Source: Podospora bellae-mahoneyi (taxonomy: Eukaryota > Ascomycota > Sordariomycetes > Sordariales > Podosporaceae). From it: DNA of 64,000 nucleotides. Location of the stretch: positions 565,501-629,500 of the forward strand of contig NC_085882.1 in assembly GCF_035222275.1 (NCBI RefSeq), read 5' to 3'. The notes below the pieces were generated by a model. The model had not been told where the DNA came from. It did no database searches and saw nothing but the letters and a program-made list of their open reading frames with translations. Of this stretch, positions 1 through 11,197 are shown in pieces. Position 1 is the stretch's first letter, and each line of letters opens with the position of its first letter. Made by a program: the position numbers and the translations under genes.

Positions 1-1
1 C

Positions 2-3000
2 GGGTTTGGTGGCTGGAGTGGCTTGGGATGGGGTGGGCTTGGTCTGGCATCAAAGGTTGTCGAGAATAGCCCGTGGGGTCTCAAGTCCAAAATCGGAGTG
101 GGCTTCTCTTTTGGAGACGGTTCTGGCTCTGAAGAGCACATTCAGAGACCGAAATCAAGTGCAAGACAGGTTGAGAAACTGGCTGAGAAGCCAGTCGAAA
201 GACCAGTCGAAAAGCCGGTCGAAAAACCAGTCGAAAAGCCAGTCGAAAAGCCAGTGAAAAAGTCGGCCGAGAAACCTGTCGAAAGACCAATTGCGCCAGA
301 AAAGCTTTCGGATGACCCACCGGCAGACGACTGGTTCGCCTCCGCGTCCGCCGCAACAGCTAAGAAGAAGAAGAATGATCTTCTTGTCCAAGAGGCCAAG
401 GTGGAACCGGGCTCTAAATCAGGAGGGAATGATGCATGGGACTTCTGGGGAGCGCCCAAGAATAAGAAGAAGCCCCAGCCTGCTCCCGAACCAGAACCGG
501 AGCCTGCGCCAGAGCCTCCCAGGGAGCCAGATCTTAAGCCGGAACCGACCAAGAGCACAGAAACAGATGATGCCTGGGGAGTTGCCCCCGTAAAGGGTAA
601 GAAGAAGAAAGGTAAGATCACCATTGCCGATGAACAGCCAAAGGAGCCGGATCCTCCCCGTGAACCAACAGCTGAACCCGAGCCTGAGCCAATTCCCGAT
701 CCAACACCCGAGCCACCCAAGTCATATGAAGAGGACAATCCATGGGCGAACATTGTCACAACATCGAAGAGGAAGAAGAAAAAGGGGAAGAACGCCGTGC
801 CGGAGCCGGAGCCAGAGCCTGTCAAAGAGCCCGAGCCTGAACCGGAACGAGCGCCCACCCCTGAACCGGAACGAGCGCCCACCCCTGAACCTGTTCCTGA
901 CCCAGAGCCGGAGCCGGAACAGGAAGTGGAGGATTCCTGGGGTTGGGGTACTTCGTCCAAGAAGACCAGGTCGAGGAAGGGCAAAAAAATCGAGCCTGAA
1001 CCAGAGCCAGAGCCAGAGCCAGAGCCACCCAAGGACCCGGAACCAGAACCTGAGCCTGAGCCTGTCCCAGAGCCCGAAAAGAAACAAGAAGATGACTTTT
1101 GGAGCTTTGGCGTCACTGCGACTAAGGGGAAGAAGAAGAAGGGCAGGAGTAAAGACCCAGAGCCCGAGCCTGCCAAAGCACCCGAACCCGAACCTGAACC
1201 CGAGCCTGTTCCGGAGCCCGCGCCGGAGCGTTCTAAGAAGGAGGAAGATGATCCATGGGGCCTTGCAGCTACTTCTTCCAAGAAGAAGAAGAAGGACAAA
1301 GGGAAAAAGGCTGCTGAGCCTGAGCATGAGCCTGAACCTGAACCTGCGAAGGAACCGAAGCCCGAGCCCGAGCCCGAACCAGAACCGGAGCCTGAGTCGG
1401 AGCCTGACATTTTAGAACACAGTATGTGGAGCTTTGGGTTTTCTACTAAGAAGAAGAAGGGCAAGAAGGAACCCGAGCCAGAACCTCCAAAAGAGCCTGA
1501 ACCAGAACCGGAGCTGGAGCCTGAGCCTGAGCCAGAACCCGAGCCTGAGCCCGAACGTCAAAAGAAAAGAGAAGATGACGATCCATGGGGCCTGAGCACA
1601 TCATCGAAGAAGAAGAAGGAGAAGGGCAAAAAAGCTGTCGAACCCGAGCCTGGACCGGAGCCAGTCAAGAAGTCGAAAGACAAGAAGGACAAGAAGGGTA
1701 AGAAGGTGGTCGAGCCAGAACCAGAACCCGAGATGGAGGCTGTCCCCGAGCCGGAACCACAACCGGAAAATGACGACGACGATGCATTCTGGGGCTCTCT
1801 GAGCGGCAACAAGATGGCCCATCACGAGACTTCAAGCACCAAGGACCTTCTTGACTTGGACAACAAGAACGGTAGCCATGTCGAAGCTGACCCGCGTGCG
1901 TCTACCGAGAGCAGCGGCGGCTTCTTTGGTTGGTTGTCAGGCAAGAATAAGAAGAAGTCTGGGGGGTCGTCGGATGTGTCCACCAAGCCGGAACCAACGC
2001 CAGAAGAAATTGAGAGGGCTGCTGCCGAGGAGGAAAAGCGCAAAGTGGAGGAGGCTGCAGAGCAGGCACGCAGGGAAGCTGAAGAGGAGCTTGCCAGAGA
2101 GGAGGAGCAGGAACTAGCTGCTCTCGTGGCCAAGAAGAACAAGAAGAAGCGAAAAGGTATCTCGAGAGCTGAACAAGAGCGGATGGATGAGCTTGAGGCG
2201 AATGCCAACAGGCGGGCATTGGCAAAAGAAGCGCGTGAGGCAGAAGAAGCAGACCGAGAACGGGAACGACAGGAAGAGGCCGACCACGATGCCAAGAAAG
2301 CTGAAGAAATGGTAAAGCTAGAGGCTGAAGAGGCTGCTGAGCGGGGGCGCGAAGAGGAAGAACGTGAACGACAGGAGGCTGAGGCTGCAGAGGCGGCGGC
2401 GGCGGCTGCTGCAGCAGAAGAAGAAGCAGCTGCAGCGGCAGAAGCAGAAGCTGCAGCAGAACGAGCACGGGCAGAGGCAGCAGCAGAGGCAGATGCAGCG
2501 TCTTCCAAGAAGTCTAAGAAGGGTGATAGAAAGAGTAAGAGTAAAAGGGATAAGGAACGTGAGCGGGAAGAAGAGGAGGAGAGGGAACGTGACAGGGAAC
2601 GTGACAGGGAACGCGAGAGGGAGCGCGAGAAGGAGAAGGAGCGTGAGAGGGAGAGGGAGAGGGAGAGGGAGAGGGAGAGGGAGAGGGAGAGGGAGAGGGA
2701 GCGCGAGAGGGAAAAAGAAAAAGAAAAGGACAAAAAGAAAGATAAGGATAGGGATAAGGATAGGGATAAGGATAAGGACAAGGATAGGGATAAGGATAGG
2801 AAGAAGGATAAAAAGAAGGGTAAAGAGAAGGAAAGGGAAAGGGAGCGAGAAAGGGAGAAGGAGAGGGAAAGGGAGAAGGAGAAGGAGAAGGAAGAGGAGG
2901 ATGAGGCCAACTATCTAACTGCCGAAGACGAAGACGATCTTTTCAAAGACCTCAACGATGCTGATATCACAGCCGAGCAACTCGAGGAGCTACTGGATGA

Positions 3001-6000
3001 CGGGCCCGCGGGTAAGGGACTCAAAGACAAAGCGTCGATTGAGCCAGTTGAAACGAGGGATGGGCCCGGCGATGACCCCTTCAGCTTCTGGGGGGCTGCG
3101 AAGAAGTCAATCTCCAAAAGCCAAAAAACCAGTTCGCTTCTGCCTCAGGCACTGGACAGTCCACCGCAACCACCAGAGCCGGATATTCATACAGGTAGCA
3201 ACCATGCTGAGTCATCGTCCAAGATCCTGTCAGCTCTGGGTGCTTTCGGCGGCAAATCGGTGTGGCACACCGAAGCCGGCACCTCGCCGTCACCCGATCT
3301 GGCCAAGCCGACGAAATCCAGAAGCAACAAGATCGCCGATCGCATGCGCGCCTTTGAAGTTGCCGACGACGATAAGGATATCTCGGGCGTTGAACACGAC
3401 AACGACAAGAACAATGACGATAGGGGCAAGAGGCGCGACAAGGACGATATTTACGCCGAAGAGAAAGACAGTCGCGACAACCACAGGGCTGGAGCTTGGG
3501 GTGAGTACGGCGGCTACGAACAATACGACCCCTACGAGTACGAAGCACCGATCGACGATATTCCTCCCCGAACCGCGCCACCACCTCCCGCTCCCGTTGA
3601 GGTTGTAACGCCCAAGGAGGAGAGGAGGAAAAAGAAGAGCAAGGACAAGAAGGGCAAAGAAAAGGACAAGCCCAGAAGCTCGGAGCCTGCTATCATCGAC
3701 GTCGAAGCCTTTGCAGCTCCTCCGCCTCCTCCCCCACCTGCGCCGCCTTCTCCTCCGCCAGCAGCAGCCCCCTACCTCCCGCGCTCAACACACACCGGCT
3801 TTCCTGGCGGCTTCCCGCTCGACGACGAAGACCACCTCGACGATCACCCCCGCCGGCGCAACATCATGGATTCAGGAGACGATGACGAGATTGTTGATAT
3901 CATCGAAATGGCGTCGGAAAAGAAAGTCAGTAAACGGTCGAGAAGGGCTGCCAGCTCTCCAGAGGTCGTTGATGATGAGATCCATCCACCACCTCCTCCT
4001 CCTGTTCCGGTGCCGCCCCCTGCTGTTCCTGATCCGCCGCCTCCGCCCATGTCGCCCATGTCCCCTCCTTTTTCACGCTCTGTCAAGAAAGAGCGGACTA
4101 AAATCAATCGCGACGGTGCATCTTGGAACATGTGGTCAGCTGCTGCTCCCCCTCCGCCTCCGCCTCCTCCTCCACAGGAGCCTAGTCCCAAGAAATCATC
4201 ATCAAGAAGTAAAGAAAAAGAGAGGGAAAGGGAATCAAGCTCCAGGAAGAAGACGTCCTTTGCTGCCAAAGCTGAGAAGTCCTCATCCAGAGATTCAGGG
4301 TCGGAAGATAGGCCAGAGAAGATTGACAGGGTGCGCTCCAAAGACAACCCGGCAAATCGATTCCCTAGCGTTTTCGCCAGCACTCCCCCCATCTCTCGGA
4401 ATGTCGCAACCCGTGAGAAACGACACACTTCAAGCAGCAAGCCAAGCTCACGGCGGCAGTCTGTGGAAATGTCTGGTGGAATCATGAGCCCACCCCCTGA
4501 TGAGATGTCGTCCAAGGCGGCCAAGATCCTTGGTGTCGGTGGTGCTGCCGGTCTTGCTACTGGCCTCGGCATAGGCATTTCAAGATCCAGCGGTAGACGC
4601 AGTAGAAAGTGTAAGGATACATCGGTCGATGGACGATTTGGTGACCACTTTGCTAACCGTGTCTCAGCCGTCGACGAGGAGGGAGATGTGGTCATGGTCG
4701 ATCCCACACCACCCAGCCCGGATAAGGCGGAACGGCGTCGGTCGAGAGTGAGTTGGACAACCCCGGTATCGAACCCCCCCGGACGGAATACTGACCACGG
4801 GCCGCAACAGCAATACCCTCCCCGTCCGGAGGATGATGTTGTCATGGTTGATGCCGGGGATGCGACCCCTACTCGACCTCCTCTCAAGCGCTCAGCCTCG
4901 AGCGCGAATAAGAAATCGGGGTTCTCTTCTCTCTTTGGTGGTGTCTTTACACCGAGCAAGTCGGATCCCCGTTTGGATCCGCGCTCCACAGACCCTCGTC
5001 TGGATTCGCGCCCAGAGCCTCGTAGGCGCAGCACTGCTTTTACAACGACGGATGAGGAAGCTGGAAGACGAGTCGAAGAGGATGAAGCTGAGCGGGAGGC
5101 TCGCCGCGCTGCTCGTCGTGCTGCACGCCGGGCCGATAAGGAAGCTGCAGAGAAGGGTGCAGGTGAACAAGCAGCCGAGGAAGCCCGCCGGGCCAAGGAC
5201 GAAGAACGCCGTCGGCGACGCAAGAGACAAGAAGAAGAAGAAGCCCGCAGACAGGAAGAAAAAGAAGCACGGCGTGCGGAAAGACGTGCTCAACGTACTC
5301 GGGAGGAAGTTGACAGGCGATATGCAGAGCAGCCGGATTCTGAGAGAGCGGAGCGTCGCAGGCAACGTGCAGAGAGGGAGGCTGCTGAAGCCGATGCTCA
5401 GGCCCGCCGGGCAGCGAGACACCAGGAGCGTCGCCACGGTCACCAGCCGGAAGAGCCGGCTCGGGATATTGTGCAAGAAGAACGCCACCACCGTCGTCAC
5501 CGCAGCCACCAGCCCGAAGATTTTGCACAGCGTGACCCAGAAGAAGAAGAACGACGCCGTCGCCGTGATGCAAGACGTGCTGCGCAAGAAGCCCAAGTGA
5601 GGGAGGAGCGTCATCATGTGAACGGACGACATCGTTCTGAACCTCCTGTCGAGCACTCGGTATATCCTAATGAGCACCAGCACGCAAGAGAAAACACGGC
5701 TGGCTCGTGGCCGCATTCGGGCACGTCATCCTGGGTAAAGGAGCATTCTGATGCGCCACCGCCTCCAGAAAATGAGGAAGAAGATGAGGGTCCTCTCCCC
5801 GTCGAAGAGGTGATTGATGAGGAAGAGGCACGCCGTGAAGCTCGTAGGGCGAGACGTCGGTCAAGATATGCTGAGGCGGCAGCTGTTGAGAATGGCGGGA
5901 TGACTGCTGAAGATCTTGACGAGGAAAGACGAAGAAGAAAGCGACGCGAGGAACGGGAGCGGGATAGGGAGAGGGAGAGGGAGAGGGATCGTGCTGAGCG

Positions 6001-6145
6001 TGATCATCGCTACCCCCCCGAACGGGACTATCACAAAGGATCGGATGGCAGTGGAGATATGCGCCGTGATCCTCGACGCAGCTCAACATTCGATGCTGCC
6101 ACGCCAAGAAGCTCGTGGTGGAAGAGACTCGCTGGGAAGAACTGA
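2..6145 (+). CDS. Giant low-complexity modular repeat protein, 5' end outside the window
   Basis: The frame is open from the first bases with no stop, so the gene starts upstream; about 2,047 codons are visible. The first 1.8 kb encodes about nine modules, each an acidic patch with a tryptophan ([19 protein letters not shown]), then a lysine run (KKKKGK), then a Pro-Glu run (PEPEPE), after a KPVE tandem repeat near nt 170-290. Next come an Ala/Glu/Arg coiled-coil-like stretch (nt 1990-2500), an Arg-Glu/Lys-Asp repeat tract (2540-2890), a last W module (DDPFSFWG, about 3073), three polyproline patches (3710-3770, 3980-4060, 4145-4180), a Gly/Ala-rich patch (about 4530-4600) and a second Arg/Glu coiled-coil-like region (5035-5600). 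It ends in [12 protein letters not shown] recognise the style of the long fungal 'involucrin-repeat' hypothetical proteins but no enzyme domain; the function is unknown. Antisense open frames here are by-products of the codon bias. Confidence 0.85.
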   Translation, partial: GFGGWSGLGWGGLGLASKVVENSPWGLKSKIGVGFSFGDGSGSEEHIQRPKSSARQVEKLAEKPVERPVEKPVEKPVEKPVEKPVKKSAEKPVERPIAPEKLSDDPPADDWFASASAATAKKKKNDLLVQEAKVEPGSKSGGNDAWDFWGAPKNKKKPQPAPEPEPEPAPEPPREPDLKPEPTKSTETDDAWGVAPVKGKKKKGKITIADEQPKEPDPPREPTAEPEPEPIPDPTPEPPKSYEEDNPWANIVTTSKRKKKKGKNAVPEPEPEPVKEPEPEPERAPTPEPERAPTPEPVPDPEPEPEQEVEDSWGWGTSSKKTRSRKGKKIEPEPEPEPEPEPPKDPEPEPEPEPVPEPEKKQEDDFWSFGVTATKGKKKKGRSKDPEPEPAKAPEPEPEPEPVPEPAPERSKKEEDDPWGLAATSSKKKKKDKGKKAAEPEHEPEPEPAKEPKPEPEPEPEPEPESEPDILEHSMWSFGFSTKKKKGKKEPEPEPPKEPEPEPELEPEPEPEPEPEPERQKKREDDDPWGLSTSSKKKKEKGKKAVEPEPGPEPVKKSKDKKDKKGKKVVEPEPEPEMEAVPEPEPQPENDDDDAFWGSLSGNKMAHHETSSTKDLLDLDNKNGSHVEADPRASTESSGGFFGWLSGKNKKKSGGSSDVSTKPEPTPEEIERAAAEEEKRKVEEAAEQARREAEEELAREEEQELAALVAKKNKKKRKGISRAEQERMDELEANANRRALAKEAREAEEADRERERQEEADHDAKKAEEMVKLEAEEAAERGREEEERERQEAEAAEAAAAAAAAEEEAAAAAEAEAAAERARAEAAAEADAASSKKSKKGDRKSKSKRDKEREREEEEERERDRERDREREREREKEKEREREREREREREREREREREREREKEKEKDKKKDKDRDKDRDKDKDKDRDKDRKKDKKKGKEKEREREREREKEREREKEKEKEEEDEANYLTAEDEDDLFKDLNDADITAEQLEELLDDGPAGKGLKDKASIEPVETRDGPGDDPFSFWGAAKKSISKSQKTSSLLPQALDSPPQPPEPDIHTGSNHAESSSKILSALGAFGGKSVWHTEAGTSPSPDLAKPTKSRSNKIADRMRAFEVADDDKDISGVEHDNDKNNDDRGKRRDKDDIYAEEKDSRDNHRAGAWGEYGGYEQYDPYEYEAPIDDIPPRTAPPPPAPVEVVTPKEERRKKKSKDKKGKEKDKPRSSEPAIIDVEAFAAPPPPPPPAPPSPPPAAAPYLPRSTHTGFPGGFPLDDEDHLDDHPRRRNIMDSGDDDEIVDIIEMASEKKVSKRSRRAASSPEVVDDEIHPPPPPPVPVPPPAVPDPPPPPMSPMSPPFSRSVKKERTKINRDGASWNMWSAAAPPPPPPPPPQEPSPKKSSSRSKEKERERESSSRKKTSFAAKAEKSSSRDSGSEDRPEKIDRVRSKDNPANRFPSVFASTPPISRNVATREKRHTSSSKPSSRRQSVEMSGGIMSPPPDEMSSKAAKILGVGGAAGLATGLGIGISRSSGRRSRKCKDTSVDGRFGDHFANRVSAVDEEGDVVMVDPTPPSPDKAERRRSRVSWTTPVSNPPGRNTDHGPQQQYPPRPEDDVVMVDAGDATPTRPPLKRSASSANKKSGFSSLFGGVFTPSKSDPRLDPRSTDPRLDSRPEPRRRSTAFTTTDEEAGRRVEEDEAEREARRAARRAARRADKEAAEKGAGEQAAEEARRAKDEERRRRRKRQEEEEARRQEEKEARRAERRAQRTREEVDRRYAEQPDSERAERRRQRAEREAAEADAQARRAARHQERRHGHQPEEPARDIVQEERHHRRHRSHQPEDFAQRDPEEEERRRRRDARRAAQEAQVREERHHVNGRHRSEPPVEHSVYPNEHQHARENTAGSWPHSGTSSWVKEHSDAPPPPENEEEDEGPLPVEEVIDEEEARREARRARRRSRYAEAAAVENGGMTAEDLDEERRRRKRREERERDRERERERDRAERDHRYPPERDYHKGSDGSGDMRRDPRRSSTFDAATPRSSWWKRLAGKN
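171..290 (+). repeat. 12-bp tandem repeat encoding KPVE
   Basis: Imperfect tandem copies of a unit resembling aagccagtcgaa, in frame with the large repeat protein, encode successive Lys-Pro-Val-Glu blocks. The copies differ mostly at single bases. Such minisatellites usually change in copy number between strains. Confidence 0.8.
2640..2810 (+). repeat. Purine-only microsatellite: (gagagg)n, then ataagg/gatagg hexamers
   Basis: A hexamer gagagg repeats about nine times (2645-2700), followed after a short spacer by gataagg/gatagg-type hexamers (2740-2810). The strand is almost pure purine for more than 150 bases. Both tracts stay in frame (Arg-Glu and Lys-Asp/Arg-Asp repeats) within the large coding region. 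Confidence 0.8.
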
Positions 6146-6738
6146 ATGTTGTATGAGAGTGATGAGAGATGACGGCTGGTTCTGTTTTTTTTTGAGACGA
6201 TATAAAGTGTTGAGTACGATATTTTGGATGGGTTGCATAAGGTTGTTGGTTGGTTTGTTTAGATTGAGGGAGCACTTCATCACTTGTTTTGTTTCGGTTT
6301 ATGTTTACTTTACTTTGTTGGCCTCTTGGATTGTGATTGTGCAAACTTTCCCCCTGTACTTATTCGTTTGTGTTCTTCATAGAAGTGGGGCTCTGTTTTG
6401 GACATCAGCATATGCATCCTGGTCTTGAGTTGGGCTCGTTGAGACCTGGGGATCATCCATCAGTTGTCGACCATGTACTTCTGTGTAAGGGAGATATATC
6501 CAACATTTGTCACCATGTCTGTTTTATAGTGGTAGATGTATAGCACAGTTTTCTTCATCCATTATCTCGTTTTGATACCAGAATAGGTCTCACAACCGAC
6601 CGTATTCCATGTCCGCCTGCTCTCACACTGCATGAGCAGGCACCGGTTGGCTCCTGACCCAACGATGCCAATCAGCCAAACGACTGGTCCCAGCAGCAAC
6701 AAAACAACAGAAGCAGTTGCGTGTAGTGTAATGTGCAA
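6146..6738. other. 3' flank of the repeat-protein gene
   Basis: T-rich sequence downstream of the stop codon, probably 3' UTR and terminator of the large gene. Short open frames here have no family resemblance. Nothing else is visible before the tRNA-like gene. Confidence 0.5.
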
Positions 6739-6821
6739 GCCTGAGTGGAGTAGTAGTTAACTCGTCGCCCTTCCAAATCTGGAGCAAGGCGGAAACTCGG
6801 GTGCAAATCCCGGCTCTGGCA
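6739..6821 (+). tRNA. tRNA-Gly (UCC anticodon) with an 11-nt intron, atypical
   Basis: A full cloverleaf can be drawn: acceptor 6739-6745 with 6814-6820 (one U-U mismatch at position 4), D stem gagt/actc (6748-6751, 6760-6763), anticodon stem tcgcc/ggcgg (6765-6769, 6788-6792) and T stem tcggg/cccgg (6797-6801, 6809-6813), discriminator A6821. The anticodon tcc is at 6772-6774, and 11 extra bases (6776-6786) sit at the canonical intron position after base 37, leaving a 72-nt mature RNA. A T run follows at 6824-6830, fitting a Pol III terminator. Against function, the T loop is tgcaaat (G in place of T55), the D loop has A in place of a conserved G, and the acceptor has a mismatch. It may be a diverged or decaying gene. 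Confidence 0.6.
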
Positions 6822-6830
6822 GTTCTTTTT
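6822..6830 (+). terminator. Pol III T-run terminator
   Basis: The sequence gttcttttt starts directly after the discriminator base of the tRNA-like gene, where RNA polymerase III terminators are expected. Confidence 0.5.
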
Positions 6831-7038
6831 GCCTTCGGTTTTTTGTTTCTTTGTTATTTATAGTTGTTCAATTTTTTTCTATAAATTAGCAAGGCCAGGT
6901 ACGACCACCAAGGCGACGTGTGACCACCACTGTCATGTTGCTTCTGAGCCAACTATGAAGTTTTCAAAATGAACATTATGCTGCTACCTCCAAATGTCTG
7001 CAGCTCCCGTGGGTATACACACCTCAAGAAGTTTCCTC

Positions 7039-8731
7039 TCAGGGCCGTGATGTAACCGCTCTTTCCTTTTCCTCCTCTTTGAGCTTCCGCACTCTTCTCT
7101 CCTCTCGCCAGCCAGGGCCCCATTTGGTCAAGACCCAGAGGATGGGAGAAAATAACACGAGAACTAGTCCCCAGAAAGTAAATGTCCATCCTCTCCCCAT
7201 AGCCCTCAGCATGTACTCGATCACGGCCGTTCCACCAGCGCCAAAGAGACACCTGACGAGATTCATGGCCGCTACGGCGGTGGCGGGAGCTTCAGGGTAC
7301 AAGTCCACAAGAAGAGTATTGAGTATCGAGAAGGACCCTGTCACACAGAGGCCGATTAGGAAGACTAGTGCCAGTGGTCCTGCAACATGGGTTTCGAAGT
7401 GAAGTACCCAGCCATAGCAGATTACAGCCGCTACTCCGGCGAAAAGGAATGGGGAAGCTGGTAGTATGCGAGCCTTTTCTATCGGAAAATTCGAAAGATC
7501 GTCGCCACGCTTGTAGTCAATGGTGAAGCCTATCTTGCGGGCTATTCGGCGGTAGTTGTGGTCCAGAATGTACCCCTGCATGACAGCGGCAAAGCAGCAT
7601 CCGACTCCATAGGGCAGGTAGCATAGACCGAGCTGAAGGTCACTGTAGTGATAGATAGCTTCAAGCTCGGTAGACAGTGTTGCCGCAATAAGAATGAACA
7701 CCAAGTAGGTCAAGGTGCCGTAAAACAGAAGAAGCGCGAGGTCCTTTTCGAAGGCCACCTTGAGTGTATTAAACGGGTTCGGAAAGCGCAGCTTTTGCTT
7801 GGTGCGTGCGCCACCCAATGATTCCCCATTGCGCTTCCGGCGGCGAGCACGACACAGGTCGACGGCCGTCGTGTTCCACCAGCTCTGGGCTGGAATTGAA
7901 CCATTGCCCACCACGTTTCTGCATGTCTCAGGCACCGTCAGGGCGTACGGTATGAGCCAGACCGCGGCGTAAATCATACAGAACCAGAATATAGCTGGCC
8001 AGCCGAGGTACTCGGCAAGGAGACCTCCAAATACCGGGCTCAGGGCAGGGCCAATATTGATGCCGGCGCCAACAATTCCCATGTATTTACCCCTCTCGGC
8101 ACTGACTGCAACGTCCGCAATCACAGCAAAGCTAAGAGCTACTGTCCCACTGCTGCCTGCACTCTGAACCATCCTCAAGACCAGAAGCGCGGCAAAGTTC
8201 TTCTGCAGAGCTAGGCCGAGGTTGGCAAAGATGTAGATGACGAAGCATATCAAAAAGGCCGGTCTTCTGCCAGCGGCATCTGCTAGGTCGCCAACAAGGG
8301 TGGGGGCGATGGCTTGAAAGATCATGTAGGTGGTCAGGGTGAGATTGATCATACTGACCGAGACGTCAAGATCCCGAGCTACAGGCACCAGAGCCGGAAA
8401 GTATATATTTGCTGTCATTCTTTCTCGGAGGTTAGCTAAGCAAGCACTTGTATCGGATTTCTCACCAACTCGGAGGCAGTGTGGTGGTGACTTACGGTGA
8501 GACGAAGCTGGAGAAAGCGATCATGGTCACGATCCATCGTTTCGTACTTTTTGAGAAGACACTATAAGCTGGACCGCTGGGTACTTGAGCCAATGCTTCT
8601 GGATCTGAATCAGATGTGGCGTCGTTGATGTTGCTCGAGCTGTTGTCTGCTGGCCGGCCATCACCGGCATCTTCGGCATCGTATTTTTGACTCTCTTGTT
8701 GGAGCGGCGGATCTTGATGAGGATCCATCAT
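7039..8731 (-). CDS. MFS drug:H+ antiporter (DHA1 type)
   Basis: Two exons, 8731-8496 and 8419-7039, give 538 residues. The 76-nt intron has a GTAAGT donor, a GCTAAC branch site and an AAAG acceptor; joining gives ...SSFVSPMTANIYFPALV..., the usual start of TM1 in this family. A hydrophilic N-terminal tail (about 60 residues, rich in D, S, N) precedes the membrane domain. Motif A is present in the loop after TM2 (GDLADAAGRRPAF), and PETCRNVVGNGS lies at the head of the central loop, a signature of the fungal Qdr/Aqr1/Dtr1 group of 12-TM exporters. It should reside in the plasma membrane and export drugs, weak acids or polyamines in exchange for protons; the substrate cannot be told. It is divergently transcribed from the syntaxin gene across an 852-bp gap. 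Confidence 0.93.
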
Positions 8732-9583
8732 GCTCGGTAGGGTCAGGCCTCACGGGGGTAATGTGAAGATAAGATGAGATGGACAGTCAAGAAACATGGA
8801 GGATGAGAGGAATTACATCAAGTAATGAATCACGCTCCACCTCTGCCTTCACTACCTACTCAACGCGATCAGCCGGCCTTGCAGGACGGCGGCAAACCAG
8901 AAGAGGTTAAACGGTGCCTGCGCACAATCGGTCGCCTTGCAAAAGATAATCCCTGGGCCCAAACTTTTGTCGGATAAGGGCGTGGAAGAAGGAAGGCCTT
9001 GTTATTCCCGAAGCTTGGTAATGGCAAAAATGGTAACAAAGATGAGCCTCGAAAGAGGAAAACTGTAAGTGAGGCGGACTGCGGCTTCGGGCCCACATGG
9101 CAGGGAAGTTGCTAAGCTTCTAGTTCATCAAGTTGGAAGGATGTGCCTCGAGCCGTGGGTACTCCGCCGGCCCCGGCACCGAAGACCGCCATCCAGGAGA
9201 AAGTCGTATACCCATCACTGTCGTCATTGAGATCTCATTGGGGACCATATGACTACAAACAATGGAAAAGCGGTCACGTTCAAGCAAGTAAGTTAATGTG
9301 AATGTGGACTCGGGCACTACCGAAAACCGGAATGGAGGATGGGCCTGTATCTCAAGGTAGTGGTACCTCAACGGGAGCTGAAGAACGCCATGACCAGCCG
9401 AATGAGGTCCGAAAATCCGGGGTGAAGCCGAATAGTGGGTCAGCAGGCTCGGTTCTTGCCAAGGTTTCGCCCGCCGAGACAGCCAGCAAGCCACAAAGCT
9501 TGGGCCAACTCCGTCATCTCCCAAACCGCCAAAGCCACGTCAAGCAGTTGCCGGCGATAGCAACAACCCAAACTTTCGTTCAC
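8732..9583. other. Divergent promoter region between the MFS and syntaxin genes
   Basis: Holds the 5' flanks of both neighbours. The syntaxin frame stays open upstream of its chosen ATG, but that stretch has no family similarity and is taken as 5' UTR. No other feature was seen. Confidence 0.5.
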
Positions 9584-10772
9584 ATGGCCGACCTTACCAC
9601 AGCGTTCAACGCCCTTTTGAAGGGCCGAGAGGCTCCTCCAACCAAGCCTTTTAATCTGGATACGGCCGACGAGTTCCTAAAAGAAGCCCACAGGATAGTA
9701 TGTCTCCGACAACCCTGAAGCTGACCCCTGAGCTACTCCTGTTCGTCTCTTTAACACGCAGCCTGAGCATAGAACACCCTTATTGCCCGTCTCCATTCCG
9801 AACTGCGCAACCTGAGACAGGCCTATCTTTCCACCGCCGCCCCGCGCAAGACTCACCTCCGCAATGCCTCCTCCCAGCCTATATTCCTCACCGACCGCGA
9901 CAGAGAAGAGATCGACGCCAACGCCAAGATGACGATTCGAGATCTCAATGCTCGCATCCGCGCGCTCGAGGACGCCGAGAAATTGCGCCAGAGCACGGCG
10001 GCAGCGCTTTTAAAGAAACGGTTCTCCCACGGACTCGGCGCTTTGGGTTCTTGGGCAGCTGGTGGAGCTATGTTGGGCAAGAGCAAGGAGCAGGAGATGG
10101 CAGAGGCTGCGGCGCATCAGCTGGAAGCCCACAGAGACAGTATCATCTGGTATCTCTCGACACGCTTACGGGAAACCATTCGGACACAGCAGCGCATGAT
10201 GGAGACTCGCTTGGCCAGGGAGCTTGAAAAGAACAGGAGTGTGCTAGCCAGGGCCAAAGGCTCTGTGTTGCTGGCCTCTGGAGGGGGCTACACTGCCGAA
10301 CCAGTTACTGCAGGGGCAAGGCCGAATGTGCATAATGCCAGTCTAGCTGCTGAAGAGGAGCAAAGGCTAAAGCCACGCCTTGATAACGACCTTACCGAGG
10401 ATCAGATTCAGATGTTCGAAAAGGGGAACCAGGATATGCTTAAGCATTATGAAAGCACACTGGATAAAGTCAGGTACGAATCTATCACAGCCGAGGCTTA
10501 CAGACTCAACTGCATACTGACAGCTGAACAGAACTGCAGAAAAGTCACTCATCGAGATTGCCGAGTTGCAGAACTTACTAGTTGGCAATCTCACTGCTCA
10601 GTCGGCTCATATCGACCAATTGGTGGCCGAGTCGTTTGACACGACGGAAGGTATCGGGAAAGGCAACAAAGAGCTCAAGAAGAGCACCTCGAGGAGTAGC
10701 CCTGCTCGATACACTTTCTTTGCTGCCGCAGGGCTATGTACCGCGCTTGTTCTTTGGGACTTGATAATTTAG
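9584..10772 (+). CDS. UFE1: Syntaxin-18 / Ufe1, ER Qa-SNARE
   Basis: Three exons, 9584-9697, 9773-10473 and 10532-10772, encode 351 residues. Introns of 75 and 58 nt (donors GTATGT and GTACGA) are phase 0 and phase 2. The N-terminus (MADLTTAFNALLK...EFLKEAHRI) and the segment LTDRDREEIDANAK belong to the syntaxin-18 N-terminal domain. The C-terminal SNARE helix carries the expected central glutamine in AQSAHID, followed by a basic linker and a single hydrophobic tail anchor (YTFFAAAGLCTALVLW) ending LII. The family mediates Golgi-to-ER retrograde fusion at the ER with Sec20, Use1 and Sec22. For exon 3 the GAACAG acceptor was chosen over GCAG seven bases downstream, because only the former keeps the SNARE frame. 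Confidence 0.93.
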
Positions 10773-11197
10773 CCAAATGTATTTCAACTTGACCCCTTGC
10801 TTGGAAGGTAAAACCGAGGACCTGATATTTCAATGACCATATCTAATGAAGCAAGAGTGGTGCGACTCCTGTCCAGCACACTTCTGTCCAGCACACTTCT
10901 ATCCGCAAGTACAAAATCATTCACATTCCCAATGCATGTCCGTAATGCTCATGCACTTTTCTTCTCCACCCCAGCGTTCACATGCTTAACCATCTAAAGA
11001 ATAACCCAAGGTACCCAAGAGTCTCTCGGAGGTACCATTACAGACAACTGTCAAAACTCGGCCATTGGCCAGAAAAAGCTTTTCGAAAGGAAGAAAACGA
11101 CGCGAAACAGAACTCCATGTCCCACAAACAACCCAGACTGACTGGTTCATTTCGGAGCTGTTTGGGCAAAAGCCTCAACGGACAAACTAAACTCAAC
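10773..11197. other. Convergent 3' region of the syntaxin and aminotransferase genes
   Basis: A non-coding gap between two stop codons. It contains a near-perfect tandem of cttctgtccagcacac-type sequence (about 10868-10900). Probably holds both 3' UTRs. Confidence 0.5.

Noticed and set aside
23-25. TTG at the start of the repeat-protein frame as a true start
   Set aside because: The frame is open to the window edge and TTG starts are not used for such genes; the gene simply begins upstream.
142-1464. Long antisense frame of 440 codons (Ser/Gly-rich) opposite the repeat protein
   Set aside because: It arises because the sense codons for Pro, Glu and Lys read as Gly, Ser and Phe on the other strand; no family resemblance or gene signals. 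The same holds for the Ser/Leu-rich antisense frame at 1822-2910 and for 3844-5223.
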